DNA of 43,032 bases from Nostoc favosum CHAB5714 (GCF_020829495.1 NZ_JAIVFQ010000058.1:1-43032), one strand, 5' to 3'. Positions 16,039-25,123 are shown, counted from the first letter of the stretch. Numbers and translations are program-made. The notes: generated from the letters alone by a model not told the origin.

Positions 16039-17361
16039 ATGCTTGAATCGATTCCTTCTACTCTAGCTCCCGAAAATTGGCCTTTCAGCTTGGAATTATT
16101 GCCACAACCCGCTTACATGGTAGGTGGCGCTGTACGGGATGCTATTCTTGGCAGAACCCGCGAATATCTGGATTTAGATTTTGTTATACCATCTAAGGCG
16201 GTAAAGGTAGCGAGAGCGATCGCTCATCATTACAAAGCTGGTTTTGTGTTACTCGATGCAGAACGACAAATTGCTCGTGTGGTTTTTCCCCACGCCACGG
16301 CTGACTTTGCCCAACAGGAAGGAGATAGTTTAGAAGTTGACTTGCACAGACGGGATTTTACAGTAAATGCGATCGCTTATAATCCCCATACGCAAGAAAT
16401 CATCGATCCTCTGCAAGGTTATGCAGACTTACAACAGGGCATTTTGCGAATGGTATCACCTGCGAACCTAGAAGATGACCCTTTACGGTTAATGCGAGGT
16501 TATCGCCAAGCCGCCCAACTAGGTTTTACTATTGAGCCAGCTACCCAAGCCGCAATTCGTTCTTTGGCATCACATATCAGCAAAGTTGCAGCCGAACGAG
16601 TTAGGGTAGAAATTGGCTATCTGCTGGCAAATTCTCAGGGTACTCCTTGGATTACAAGTGCTTGGGAAGATGGTTTACTTGCCCCTTTCTTCAAAAACGC
16701 CACCCGTGAAAGCTTGCTCAAATTAGCAGCAGTTGACGAAGCAGCTGCCTTACTTACCCAAAATTGGCAACAATTAGGGGCACAACTGCAAGAATATGTC
16801 CGCGATAGTATTAAAACTACTTGGTTAGGTATTGCCAAACTTGCTTGTCTTGTCAACCCAGATCCAGAATTAGCAGAAATAGAACTACAGGAACTGACTT
16901 ATAGTCGTGCCGAAATCCGGTGTGTAACCACTGCCTTGAAACTGTTACCGCAGCTTCAAGTAGTCGATATGTCCTTGCGAGAACAATACTTTTTCTTCCA
17001 TGACGCAGATATTGTGTTTCCTGCTATGGCAGTCTTAGCTGTAGCACTTGATATTTTGGTAGAGGCGATGTCTGGTGACAAGCCACTACACACAGCAGTG
17101 GAAACCAAAGCAAAACGCTGCCTTATTTGGGCACCTTTAATCAACCGCTACCTGAACCCTGATGATCTGGTCGCTCATCCCACTCCACTAGTGAGCGGGA
17201 AGGAGTTGATTATAGCATTAGATATTCCAGCTTCGCCAATTATCGGCCAACTGTTGAGAGAAATTGGCGTAGCACAAGCTGAGGGGAAAGTTTCAACACC
17301 AACAGAGGCGATCGCTTATGCACGTCAGTTATGTAAACTACCCCACCTGCCTAGCGGCTGA
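16039..17361 (+). CDS. CCA-adding / poly(A) polymerase family nucleotidyltransferase
   Basis: About 440 residues from ATG 16039. The N-terminal nucleotidyltransferase has YMVGGAVRDAILGR followed by the catalytic DLDFV carboxylates, then DLHRRDFTVNAIAYN and the flexible-loop/neck region EDDPLRLMRGYRQAAQLGF (about 148-166). The C-terminal half is a helical tRNA-binding body. Family members add CCA (or only CC or A) to tRNA 3' ends, or poly(A) tails. Sequence alone does not separate these in cyanobacteria, so I give no symbol. The frame also opens with TTG 16024, but the ATG five codons later is preferred. It converges on the exported-protein genes at 17392. Confidence 0.88.
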   Translation: MLESIPSTLAPENWPFSLELLPQPAYMVGGAVRDAILGRTREYLDLDFVIPSKAVKVARAIAHHYKAGFVLLDAERQIARVVFPHATADFAQQEGDSLEVDLHRRDFTVNAIAYNPHTQEIIDPLQGYADLQQGILRMVSPANLEDDPLRLMRGYRQAAQLGFTIEPATQAAIRSLASHISKVAAERVRVEIGYLLANSQGTPWITSAWEDGLLAPFFKNATRESLLKLAAVDEAAALLTQNWQQLGAQLQEYVRDSIKTTWLGIAKLACLVNPDPELAEIELQELTYSRAEIRCVTTALKLLPQLQVVDMSLREQYFFFHDADIVFPAMAVLAVALDILVEAMSGDKPLHTAVETKAKRCLIWAPLINRYLNPDDLVAHPTPLVSGKELIIALDIPASPIIGQLLREIGVAQAEGKVSTPTEAIAYARQLCKLPHLPSG

Positions 17362-17391
17362 GGTGCGATCGCCTCTGTTGCCCTGAGAATA

Positions 17392-17943
17392 TCAAATAAC
17401 GTTAGTTGCACCGACCGCCATAACTTCAGACCATTGACTCACATGGTTGTCATCTAAGATTGCTCGCACTCGATAACCAAGCTGAATTTTATGCATCAAC
17501 AAGATTAATTCACGGTTGAGAAGTCCTTGTGATTTTTGGTTTTCATTAGATGCAGTTTGTATACGAAAGCAGCGATCGCTTTGACGTCGCAATTTTGGAG
17601 ACTTGCCTTCCATAAGCACCGCTTGTAGTTCGTATTCTTTAGCTTCGGGATATGGTTGCCAGCAAAGTTGCCAGTAAGTTGACCAGCGAATTAACTCTGT
17701 AGGTAATTCCTTGATCTCATCCGACAATGTAGAAGTAAGTCCGGTGACTGGAGGTTCTACCACCTGAAGCTGATTGGAAGTGATGTCAGCATTTACAGGG
17801 TCTATAAATCCAGGTTTCCCAACCTTCTGTGCGGCACAAGATGAACTGTCATCAAGACTTAGCATCAGTCCGAATATCAAAGTAAACAGCAGAATCAATC
17901 GTAGGCATTGTAATTGCACTAGCGGCAAGATTTTCAGATTCAT
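17392..17943 (-). CDS. exported protein with a possible fibronectin-III-like domain
   Basis: About 183 residues from ATG 17943. A signal peptide (to about residue 35, LILLFTLIFGLMLSLDD then SSSCAAQ) is followed by a linker and a beta-rich region in which CWQPYPEAKEYELQAVLM and LGYRVRAILDDNHVSQWSEV resemble strands B-C and F-G of a fibronectin type III domain. Two mature cysteines (LCWQPY and RCFRI) could pair. It starts 20 bases after the gamma-CA-like gene and is probably co-transcribed with it. I recognise no named family. The longer start at 17970 would overlap the upstream gene and spoil the signal peptide. Confidence 0.6.
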   Translation of the reverse strand: MNLKILPLVQLQCLRLILLFTLIFGLMLSLDDSSSCAAQKVGKPGFIDPVNADITSNQLQVVEPPVTGLTSTLSDEIKELPTELIRWSTYWQLCWQPYPEAKEYELQAVLMEGKSPKLRRQSDRCFRIQTASNENQKSQGLLNRELILLMHKIQLGYRVRAILDDNHVSQWSEVMAVGATNVI

Positions 17944-17963
17944 AATTATGCAAAAGTTATTCC

Positions 17964-19244
17964 TTACCACTCCACAGATGAAATCATGTTGCCGTTGTCA
18001 GCATAGATTGTTCGAGAACCGATAGCCGTTCTGGGAGCTACTGTAGAATTAAAGACTGCGCTTTTTTGCCCAACTGCTGATCTCCTGCCAATGATTGAGC
18101 GGAATACAACGGAGTTCGGTGCTAGCCCTACCAAATCATCTATCCTGGTTTCAGGGCCATTAGCAACACCATTGACAACTTGTCTACCGCCATGAACTAG
18201 AACACGAGGCCCATAGCCAATATTATTACCAAGAGTCAGGCTAGTTGTTTTTAAAGCGTGAAAGACAACATCGTTTGCCATACCAGCAATTTCTCCGACA
18301 TTAAAAGGTTGACCCTCATCAGCACGCAGGGAAATTCTATTACCTATTTTGTTGGTGAGGGTTGCTAAAGAATCTTCCAGAACGACATTACCGATGATGC
18401 GGTTACGGAAGCTCGGATCGCGAGTGACACTCCCACCTATCTGCGGCAGACCTCCGGGGTTAAAAAATGTGACTGGAGCGTAATTTATGCCTTGTACATT
18501 TGACAAGTCTGCTCTGGCCAATTCTGTGTAACCTTTGGCCAATGCATCATTGACTTCAATGATGCCTTCAAGCAATGCAACATCGGCTTCTGTCAGGTTT
18601 GCCACCTTCCCCAAACTGCCGCTAGTAGCTTCTAGGTTAGTTGTGACGTTTTTACCTGGCAGGACAACTTTACCAGCAGGTAAGGTAACACCAGGGCCAA
18701 CCCGCGAGAGAAAGTTAACTACCGTGTTTCTTTCTATATTTGCACCATCTATTTCACAGTTGAAGCTGAGAAATGTCTCTGGAATATTGTTGTTGAACTG
18801 AGTATGGGTAATCGGGTCGCTAAAAGGCCCGGTTGAGCCTTGAGTCCCGATTTTGGCTGCACCTTTGATAGTGGCCATGTGTGCCATAATTACTCGCGGC
18901 CCAATCTTCACTCCCGTTCCCGAAGCTATAATTCTCACTTGGTCTTGGACGTTAGAATCTTCCGCAATGCTAATGGGGGCAATAGTAGCGTTTAACTCGG
19001 CAAATGGCGCGACGTAGACTTTTTCACCCAAGCGAATATTTCTTGGATTGCTGATTCTCGCAGTTGGGTCAAGGAAACTAGCTGACTTTGACGGTGCTGT
19101 GCTTGGGCATATAGGTAGGTTATGTAAAGTTGGATTACACACCCCAAAAGAAGCAACTGCGGGTTGTTTATGCACCTGTGTACCTATGACAAGCGCTAGG
19201 ATAATTGCAGCTAAGGCGCTAAAAATTGCGCGAGGTTTGAACAT
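17964..19244 (-). CDS. secreted tandem gamma-carbonic-anhydrase-like protein
   Basis: A 426-aa exported protein. The signal peptide is cleaved at about AVA-SF (31/32); Cys37 and Cys46 follow. Two left-handed beta-helix domains resemble gamma-CA/CcmM. Domain 1 (about 57-200) has NVQDQVRIIA and IMAHMATIKGAAKIG; domain 2 (about 275-412) has SLRADEGQPFNVG, NDVVFHAL and GYGPRVLVHGG. Aligned by eye to gamma-CA, the zinc ligands His81/His117/His122 are Ile106/His122/Lys127 in domain 1 and His329/Pro346/His351 in domain 2. Neither domain alone has a full triad but together they have exactly one. The aggag seven bases upstream supports the start. Activity is unproven; it may be a structural scaffold. 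It sits between a 58-aa exported peptide and an FN3-like exported protein. Confidence 0.8.
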   Translation of the reverse strand: MFKPRAIFSALAAIILALVIGTQVHKQPAVASFGVCNPTLHNLPICPSTAPSKSASFLDPTARISNPRNIRLGEKVYVAPFAELNATIAPISIAEDSNVQDQVRIIASGTGVKIGPRVIMAHMATIKGAAKIGTQGSTGPFSDPITHTQFNNNIPETFLSFNCEIDGANIERNTVVNFLSRVGPGVTLPAGKVVLPGKNVTTNLEATSGSLGKVANLTEADVALLEGIIEVNDALAKGYTELARADLSNVQGINYAPVTFFNPGGLPQIGGSVTRDPSFRNRIIGNVVLEDSLATLTNKIGNRISLRADEGQPFNVGEIAGMANDVVFHALKTTSLTLGNNIGYGPRVLVHGGRQVVNGVANGPETRIDDLVGLAPNSVVFRSIIGRRSAVGQKSAVFNSTVAPRTAIGSRTIYADNGNMISSVEW

Positions 19245-19420
19245 AAAAAACTCCTCACGGTGTTTGAAATATTTGGCTATGGCAGAATCGGAGTTAACGA
19301 GTTAGAGATATAGTCAGGTGGGGAGCAGCGCAGGAATTACCAAAAAATCACAATTCCTTGCTCTTGATTCTCAAGATAAGTCTACTCAGAACTTTTTCTA
19401 GCCAGAGGTCTAAGCATTCC

Positions 19421-19452
19421 AAAAACCCGCCAAGTTGAAAAATTTTAGCGGG
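19421..19452 (-). terminator. terminator of the 58-aa peptide gene
   Basis: On the minus strand cccgctaa pairs with ttggcggg around a T-rich loop (19426-19452) and is followed by a run of five T (19421-19425). The hairpin overlaps the stop codon of the peptide gene, which suggests that gene has its own transcript end before the gamma-CA-like gene. Confidence 0.65.
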
Positions 19453-19621
19453 CTATAAAAGTCGAAGCTGTAACTGTCGTTGTTGCCGAGGCAACCGCCT
19501 CCTTGTAGACTGTCTGCCAAGCTTCTGGCCCAGCAGTGGATTGTCCATAGACTTGTGTGCTAAATGCTAACGTTAAGCCAAGTGCAATTAGACCGAATAA
19601 TATCGTGCGACGTTTAAACAT
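19445..19621 (-). CDS. 58-aa secreted peptide
   Basis: ATG at 19621 to TAA at 19445-19447. The start is strongly supported by ggagg with a five-base spacer. The protein begins MFKRRTILFGLIALGLTLAF followed by STQVYGQSTAG, a signal peptide closely similar to that of the gamma-CA-like protein downstream (MFKPRAIFSALAAIILALVI then GTQVHKQ). The mature peptide is only about 30 residues, acidic then Thr/Ala-rich (QTVYKEAVASATTTVTASTF). I know no family. It carries its own terminator. The leader suggests duplication or recombination of the 5' ends of neighbouring genes. Confidence 0.65.
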   Translation of the reverse strand: MFKRRTILFGLIALGLTLAFSTQVYGQSTAGPEAWQTVYKEAVASATTTVTASTFIAR

Positions 19622-20152
19622 TATTCCTCCATACCTAATAGTTCACCAAGTTAGTTTGGCAAGGTAAACCGAAAAGATAAAGGAATAAACCTTTAACTTT
19701 TCCTTTTGCCTATAACCGTCAATTTTGGCTTGATGAAATATTCTTGCTATCAACTAGCATTCTACTATACTACTACTTGCTGTTTAATGCTAGAGCTTTT
19801 GATATTGATAAAAATTATGTTGAGCATAAGACTCTTACCCAAGATTAATGAGAAGAAGACAGAATTCAGAATACCCCATACGGGGAGACCGCAAAAAAAG
19901 ATACCAGCTGTGTTTTAGGATTATTCGTTATATGGCGTTATTCAGCAGTATGGCAGAAGTCGTCAGCAATCCCATAACACCTCATTGCAGGGCGATGTCT
20001 ATCACGGGCTACGCCTACACAACTTAGCATTTTTATGATACAATTGTACTATAAAGAAATATCCCATGAGTATGCAACGCAAAGTTTCCCAGGCGATGCC
20101 CAAAGTTTGTAGTAAATAAATGCGATCTTAGCTAGTTCGTGAATGCAATCAT

Positions 20153-20217
20153 GAACACACAATAGTTGTGTGGTATATGCCAACTTTAGCATTTTGGCAT
20201 CAATTTATTGTGTGTTT
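20153..20217. promoter_or_regulatory. long stem-loop upstream of the 463-aa gene
   Basis: gaacacacaata (20153-20164) is complementary to tattgtgtgttt (20206-20217), and an inner tgccaa/ttggca pair lies between, giving a nested stem-loop about 110 bases before the start codon. It could be a leader structure, an operator or a small repeat element. Between 19622 and 20326 I see no other convincing gene; a copy fragment gcgatgtctatcacgggcta of a common cyanobacterial repeat is at about 19993. Confidence 0.4.
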
Positions 20218-20326
20218 GCTCTTCAATTATCCACGGTTTAACAGTTTACTTTTAATTTTAAAGAGTAATAAACCTCAATCACCGTGGCTTTAAAAGATTC
20301 TTGACCTTGATATGGAAGGTAGCAAT

Positions 20327-21718
20327 ATGACGAAGAATAAAATTTCTATCGTAGAACTAATCCAAATTCTTGCACAATATCGCAACAATATTATCGTCAA
20401 TATCAAGCACCTGCAAAAAGATTATCAAAGAACAGGTATCAAGCGCGTTAAAGGTGTGAGAAACGAAAATGGAGAACTGCTTCAGCCTTGGTTGCGAACA
20501 GAAAATATAGATAATGCTGAGTATATTGGTATGGGCGAGTTTCAGTTTAATCGCAATACTGCTACTATCAATATGCTTATCAAACGTAAAGTCAAACTTG
20601 CCAAATTTGAAGACCAAACCCCCACTATTGAGGTAGCGGGTTTGCTAGTAAATGACCTCAATAGCTTTAATAATTACACAATTGTTAGCGACGGCAAAAT
20701 CAACGTCAAGTCCTTACAAATCAAAATCAGCAGTAAAAAAGCCTTTGACTTGCTCAAAGAAAAGGGTGTGTTGGATGCAGAAGATTTTGATTTCCGTGCT
20801 GAACATACCATTCAATTAGATAACTTGCCGCTTGTCGCTGCAAATAGTAGTTATAGCAGCATTGATGGACTATTCAATGAACTCGCAGAAATTAAAGTAC
20901 TTACTAGTATTATTTCTGCTCACTTAAGAAAGGAATCAGATGTATTTGTAGCAGGGCAGTTAGATGAGTTGAAAAAGCACTATCTATCTAAAAATGTTTA
21001 CATCAACTTCCCTACAACTAATGAATACACAGACATCCATGAAGCGCTAGTTAATGGTACTCTTGACTCAAGATTGAGTTATAAAATTGACATCGGTAGT
21101 CAAGATATTCTTAACCTCAGCAAGTTTCATTCTGCTAACAAATTTCTGAATAGAATGTATCGTCTTTATGATAAAATCACTGGAGAAATTATCATCAAGC
21201 CTACTTTTGCGATCGCATTGAATGAAAATATTGCTTTTAGGCACAGGCTACTATCATCACGCACCAACATTACAAAAGTTGACGAGTTGATGAAACCAAT
21301 TTGTGATGATTTTCTTGGGCTTGAGCAAAATGGCATAGTCGTAGGTATTCTTAAGAAAGTTGGTGCTGATAGTTTGGCGCAGTTGTTGCAGCATAAACAA
21401 GCTGGTAAGCAGATCAGCAAAGAGGAAATGATTGCAGCTTTGACGGCAGCGAATACCAAGTTAGAAGAATATGTAGAGAATATCTACCAACACAGGATAT
21501 CTCCCTTAGTATTTTACATTGGTTGTAATGGAGTATTGCCAGAAGAAATGAAAGTAAAACCCATGACTGCTGAAGAAGCTGCTGCTAAATACCCAAATTT
21601 GCAATTCTCTAAAGATGAGCAACAAGGTACTTTTTTTGCAGTTGGTGATAGTATTATCAGCATCTATGCCAAGACTGAATATTACAGTAAAAAGGTAGCT
21701 ATCCTAAATCCTTCGTGA
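20327..21718 (+). CDS. unrecognised 463-aa protein
   Basis: A soluble-looking protein with no signal peptide or membrane helix. ATG 20327 is preferred over 20312 because ggaagg lies about eight bases upstream of it. The N-terminal third (KISIVELIQILAQYRNNIIVNIKHLQ) is helical. A middle part is rich in beta strands and Asn/Asp (NDLNSFNNYTIVSDGKINV). The C-terminal third has the helical GADSLAQLLQHKQAGKQIS and an EEAAAKYPNLQF segment. I cannot assign a family or motif. It stands alone, with a long stem-loop upstream and a terminator downstream, so it is its own transcription unit. Codon use looks like its neighbours, with one HIP1 site. Confidence 0.75.
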   Translation: MTKNKISIVELIQILAQYRNNIIVNIKHLQKDYQRTGIKRVKGVRNENGELLQPWLRTENIDNAEYIGMGEFQFNRNTATINMLIKRKVKLAKFEDQTPTIEVAGLLVNDLNSFNNYTIVSDGKINVKSLQIKISSKKAFDLLKEKGVLDAEDFDFRAEHTIQLDNLPLVAANSSYSSIDGLFNELAEIKVLTSIISAHLRKESDVFVAGQLDELKKHYLSKNVYINFPTTNEYTDIHEALVNGTLDSRLSYKIDIGSQDILNLSKFHSANKFLNRMYRLYDKITGEIIIKPTFAIALNENIAFRHRLLSSRTNITKVDELMKPICDDFLGLEQNGIVVGILKKVGADSLAQLLQHKQAGKQISKEEMIAALTAANTKLEEYVENIYQHRISPLVFYIGCNGVLPEEMKVKPMTAEEAAAKYPNLQFSKDEQQGTFFAVGDSIISIYAKTEYYSKKVAILNPS

Positions 21719-21724
21719 ACAACA

Positions 21725-21757
21725 AGAACCCCGACTTCTCAAAAAAGCCGGGGTTCT
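21725..21757 (+). terminator. terminator after the 463-aa gene
   Basis: agaaccccg (21725-21733) pairs with cggggttct (21749-21757), with extra actt/aag pairing inside, followed by gtggtttt. Confidence 0.75.
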
Positions 21758-21814
21758 GTGGTTTTCAATTATCACAAATCAAATAGGATTACTATATAAA
21801 TAATCTATTTTTGC

Positions 21815-22438
21815 TTAAAAAACTGGTGATTCTCCCCCGAGCGCCGACTGGATAACTAAATGAGCAATGTCACTAAGCCCCGTCCCAAATTCTGGAATTA
21901 TAAATAGAAGCATCATTGCAAAAACTCCGAATTGGCTATATTGCAGTGGCTTTAGCTGAGGAAAAATTTCACTGAAAACATGAAAACCATCCAGTGGTGG
22001 AATTGGCAGCAGATTAAACAAAAATAAGGTCAAATTGATTTGAGCTGCTAAGTAAAGAAATTCCCCACTCAAAAGTTCTGAAAGACTCGGATTAGAGAGA
22101 AATTTAAGCATCCCAATAAATAGAATACCTAAAGCAAGATTCGACAATGGGCCTGCGGCTGATACCAAAATATTACCTAGCTTGCCAGAGCGAAACTTAG
22201 ATGGGTTGACGGGCATTTGTCCCCAAGCTATACCCATGAGACAGAGAAAAATGATCGATTCCTTACCCATGTGAACTACAGGATTGAGCGTGAGATGACC
22301 AGTTTGTTGGGGAGTGTTATCTCCCTGACTCATCGCAGCCAAGCCGTGAGCAAGTTCATGCAAAGTGATGGAGAATATGACAATTACAACGATTCTGAAA
22401 AAATGAATCGGGTCTGTGATTAGTGTTTGGATAAACAT
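21815..22438 (-). CDS. site-2-protease-family (M50) membrane metalloprotease
   Basis: A 207-aa membrane protease of the short M50 group. The zinc site HELAH is at residues 27-31 in the first helix, and the third ligand region NLLPIPPLDGFHVF (about 141-154) is in a later helix. Conserved LTLNPVVHMG and AAGPLSNLALG are also present, so the active site looks intact. There is no PDZ or CBS domain, and the substrate is unknown. Family members cleave transmembrane segments of regulators. It faces the 463-aa gene, whose terminator separates the two. Confidence 0.9.
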   Translation of the reverse strand: MFIQTLITDPIHFFRIVVIVIFSITLHELAHGLAAMSQGDNTPQQTGHLTLNPVVHMGKESIIFLCLMGIAWGQMPVNPSKFRSGKLGNILVSAAGPLSNLALGILFIGMLKFLSNPSLSELLSGEFLYLAAQINLTLFLFNLLPIPPLDGFHVFSEIFPQLKPLQYSQFGVFAMMLLFIIPEFGTGLSDIAHLVIQSALGGESPVF

Positions 22439-23193
22439 ATATTCTGGCTTGTGGTAGGATTAAAGCTGAAATCTGCACTTTCTGAAGACACGCACGAAAA
22501 AGTTATCCAATTTAAAAACTGCAAACCTTGAGAATAAAGGTTGCTCACAAATAAATTAGATAAGTTATTTTTGCGCGGCTTCTAAAACTAGTTAAAAAAT
22601 CTATGGAGATGCTGGTTGTTGAGAATGAAGCGAATCAGTTGGTTGAAATCAGCTTTTTCTCACCATGATGATAAAATTTATCATCTATACCCATTGCAAT
22701 ACATCGGAAAGCTAGGTAAGACAGTAGTTGTATAATAATTTACTATATTTTGGTGATGCCCCATGTCTGTAATAACAAGCTCGTTATACAAATGTTATTA
22801 AACTTACTCAGTAAAAGTCTATAGTAATTATTCGTATATTTTAAAAATTAACTTTATTTATTTTTAGGAGCTTCAATTGCTTGTATAGCTGCAAAATTTC
22901 AATATATAGTATAGCATTTTAGGGTGTAAATTTTCTAAAAAATAATACGTAGTCTACATTAAAGTCTTTGTATATAAATTTATTATATTACTAATGATTT
23001 ATGAGATATTTCAGCTTCATAAACCAACATTTATTTACCACAAACTTTCTAAAATAAATATTACTTAGTTCTTTTTAATACTTAAGTAGCAAATATTATT
23101 TACTAAATAATTTAAAAATTAATACAGTCATTAGGCAGGATATCAACGGCTTATTGGTATTATTTTGATGCACTAACGCAATGATGAACAACG
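22439..23193. other. 755-base AT-rich gap without a recognisable gene
   Basis: No ORF with coding character is seen. A near-perfect palindrome gatgataaaatttatcatc lies at 22667-22685 (nine-base arms, one central base). The rest is very AT-rich, particularly 22840-23130, and probably holds the promoter of the symporter operon. Confidence 0.5.
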
Positions 23194-23448
23194 ATGGATG
23201 AGGATCAGCGCCGTTCTTATTGGCGTGCTAATACTGCTTTAATTCGTAATCTTTTAATTGTCTGGGCATTGGTTTCCCTAGTTTTTAGTATTTTGTTGGT
23301 TCAACCTTTGAATGCGATACGGTTTTTTGGCGTACCCTTTGGCTTTTGGATGGCGCAACAAGGATCAATCCTGGTATTTGTGGCCTTAATTTTCATTTAT
23401 GCCTTTCAAATGGACAAACTAGACCAAAAATACAATATTAAGAAGTGA
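23194..23448 (+). CDS. DUF4212 small subunit of sodium:solute symporter
   Basis: An 84-aa membrane protein with two helices (about 22-43 and 51-73), of the DUF4212 family, which is regularly encoded directly before large VC_2705-type sodium:solute symporters. The family hallmarks RRSYWRANTALIRNLLIVWA and PFGFWMAQQGSILVFVALIF are clear. It ends nine bases before the symporter start, so translation is probably coupled. By analogy with YjcH/ActP it likely supports assembly or transport of the large subunit, though the mechanism is not established. Confidence 0.9.
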   Translation: MDEDQRRSYWRANTALIRNLLIVWALVSLVFSILLVQPLNAIRFFGVPFGFWMAQQGSILVFVALIFIYAFQMDKLDQKYNIKK

Positions 23449-23457
23449 GGAAAAACC

Positions 23458-25113
23458 GTGTCAGTTGAAATTTGGACTATTGTATTAGTTGGACTTTCCT
23501 TCCTCGCCTACATTTATATTGGTTGGCAATCACGAGTCGAAAATAGTAAAGACTTCTTTATAGCAGGTCAAGGGATACCTTCAATTGCTAATGGTGCGGC
23601 TACCGCCGCCGATTGGATGTCCGCAGCTTCGTTTATTTCAATGGCGGGGCTAATTTCTTTTTTAGGCTACGACGGTTCTATTTATTTAATGGGCTGGACG
23701 GGTGGCTATGTACTGCTGGCTTTATTGCTGGCTCCTTACCTACGGAAATTTGGTAAATATACAGTGCCAGATTTCGTAGGCGATCGCTACTACTCTAATA
23801 TCGCTCGTCTGGTGGCAGTAGTTGCAGCCATTTTTATCTCCCTCACCTACGTTGCTGGACAAATGCGGGGCGTGGGCATTGTTTTTAGCCGCTTCTTACA
23901 AGTAGATATCAATACAGGCGTAATCATCGGTATGGTGATTGTCGGCTTTTTCTCTGTGTTGGGGGGGATGAAAGGCATTACCTGGACACAAGTAGCACAG
24001 TACTGTGTGTTGATTTTTGCTTACCTGATTCCAGCGATCGCGATCGCCTGGTTTCTCACTGGTAATCCTGTTCCTCAGCTAGCATTTCCCTTCAGTGATA
24101 TTGCTGACAAACTCAATAAAATCCAAGTTGACCTGGGGTTTAAGCAGTACACTGAGCCATTTGTAAACAAGTCGATGCTAGATGTGCTGTTCACCACCAT
24201 TGCTTTGATGGTAGGCACGGCTGGCTTACCCCATATTATTGTCCGCTTTTACACAGTACCGAGTGTGCGTGCAGCTCGCTTTTCTGCTGGTTGGGCACTA
24301 CTATTTATTGCCATTCTTTATACAACTGCTCCAGCCCTCTCCATGTTTGCCCGCTACAACCTGATTGATTCCCTGCACAATCGTACAGTTGCAGAAGTGC
24401 AGCAGCTAGACTGGGCGACCAAGTGGGAAAAAACTAAACTTTTGGGTTTTGATGACATAAATAAGGATGGGCGTCTCCAGTTAACTCCAAATAAAGACAC
24501 TAATGAAATAAAGATCGACCCAGATATCATCGTGCTTTCCACCCCAGAGGTAGCTAACCTCCCTCCGTGGGTGATTGGCTTGGTAGCGGCTGGCGGTTTG
24601 GCAGCTGCTTTGTCTACAGCATCAGGTTTATTGCTGGTAATTTCCAGTTCCATCGCCCACGATATCTACTACCGGATCATAGATTCATCAGCCTCAGAAC
24701 AAAAACGGGTGTTTGTCGGGCGGATCATGGTAGGCTTTTCCCTCGTCCTCGCCGGATATTTTGGGGTGAATCCGCCAGGATTTGTTAGTCAGGTGGTGGC
24801 TTTTGCCTTTGGTTTAGCCGCCGCTAGTTTCTTTCCGGTGATTTTTCTGGGGATTTTCGACAAGCGCACCAATTCTGAAGGTGCGATCGCCGGCATGTTG
24901 ACGGGTTTAATTTTTACGATAATCTACATTATCGGTGTCAAGTTTGGGGGTATGCAACCCTGGTTTTTTGGTGTTTCTCCCGAAGGAATTGGTACTTTGG
25001 GTATGCTAATCAACTTCGCTGTTACCCTAGTGGTTTCGCGCCTAACGCCACCTCCTCCAGCAGAAATTCAAGCGCTGGTAGAAGACCTCCGCAGCCCGAT
25101 TATTGAAGAATAG
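23458..25113 (+). CDS. sodium:solute symporter (ActP-like, VC_2705 subfamily)
   Basis: A 551-aa transporter with 13 or so membrane helices of the SSS family. Typical segments are GAATAADWMSAASFISMAGL (sodium site region), YVAGQMRGVGIVFSRFL, LPHIIVRFYTVPSVRAAR and GLAAALSTASGLLLVISSSI. It has the subfamily-specific hydrophilic loop with an EF-hand-like FDDINKDGRLQL (about 331-342). Acetate or another short carboxylate is the likely substrate by family resemblance. The start is GTG at 23458, chosen because tgagg precedes it and the preceding gene ends nine bases upstream. Confidence 0.9.
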   Translation: MSVEIWTIVLVGLSFLAYIYIGWQSRVENSKDFFIAGQGIPSIANGAATAADWMSAASFISMAGLISFLGYDGSIYLMGWTGGYVLLALLLAPYLRKFGKYTVPDFVGDRYYSNIARLVAVVAAIFISLTYVAGQMRGVGIVFSRFLQVDINTGVIIGMVIVGFFSVLGGMKGITWTQVAQYCVLIFAYLIPAIAIAWFLTGNPVPQLAFPFSDIADKLNKIQVDLGFKQYTEPFVNKSMLDVLFTTIALMVGTAGLPHIIVRFYTVPSVRAARFSAGWALLFIAILYTTAPALSMFARYNLIDSLHNRTVAEVQQLDWATKWEKTKLLGFDDINKDGRLQLTPNKDTNEIKIDPDIIVLSTPEVANLPPWVIGLVAAGGLAAALSTASGLLLVISSSIAHDIYYRIIDSSASEQKRVFVGRIMVGFSLVLAGYFGVNPPGFVSQVVAFAFGLAAASFFPVIFLGIFDKRTNSEGAIAGMLTGLIFTIIYIIGVKFGGMQPWFFGVSPEGIGTLGMLINFAVTLVVSRLTPPPPAEIQALVEDLRSPIIEE

Positions 25114-25123
25114 GGAATAGGGA

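Noticed and set aside
19706..19918. 70-aa ORF downstream of the secreted peptide promoter region
   Set aside because: AT-rich composition, no ribosome site, and the end is formed by repeat-like cagaattcagaata sequence. No protein character beyond hydrophobic residues.
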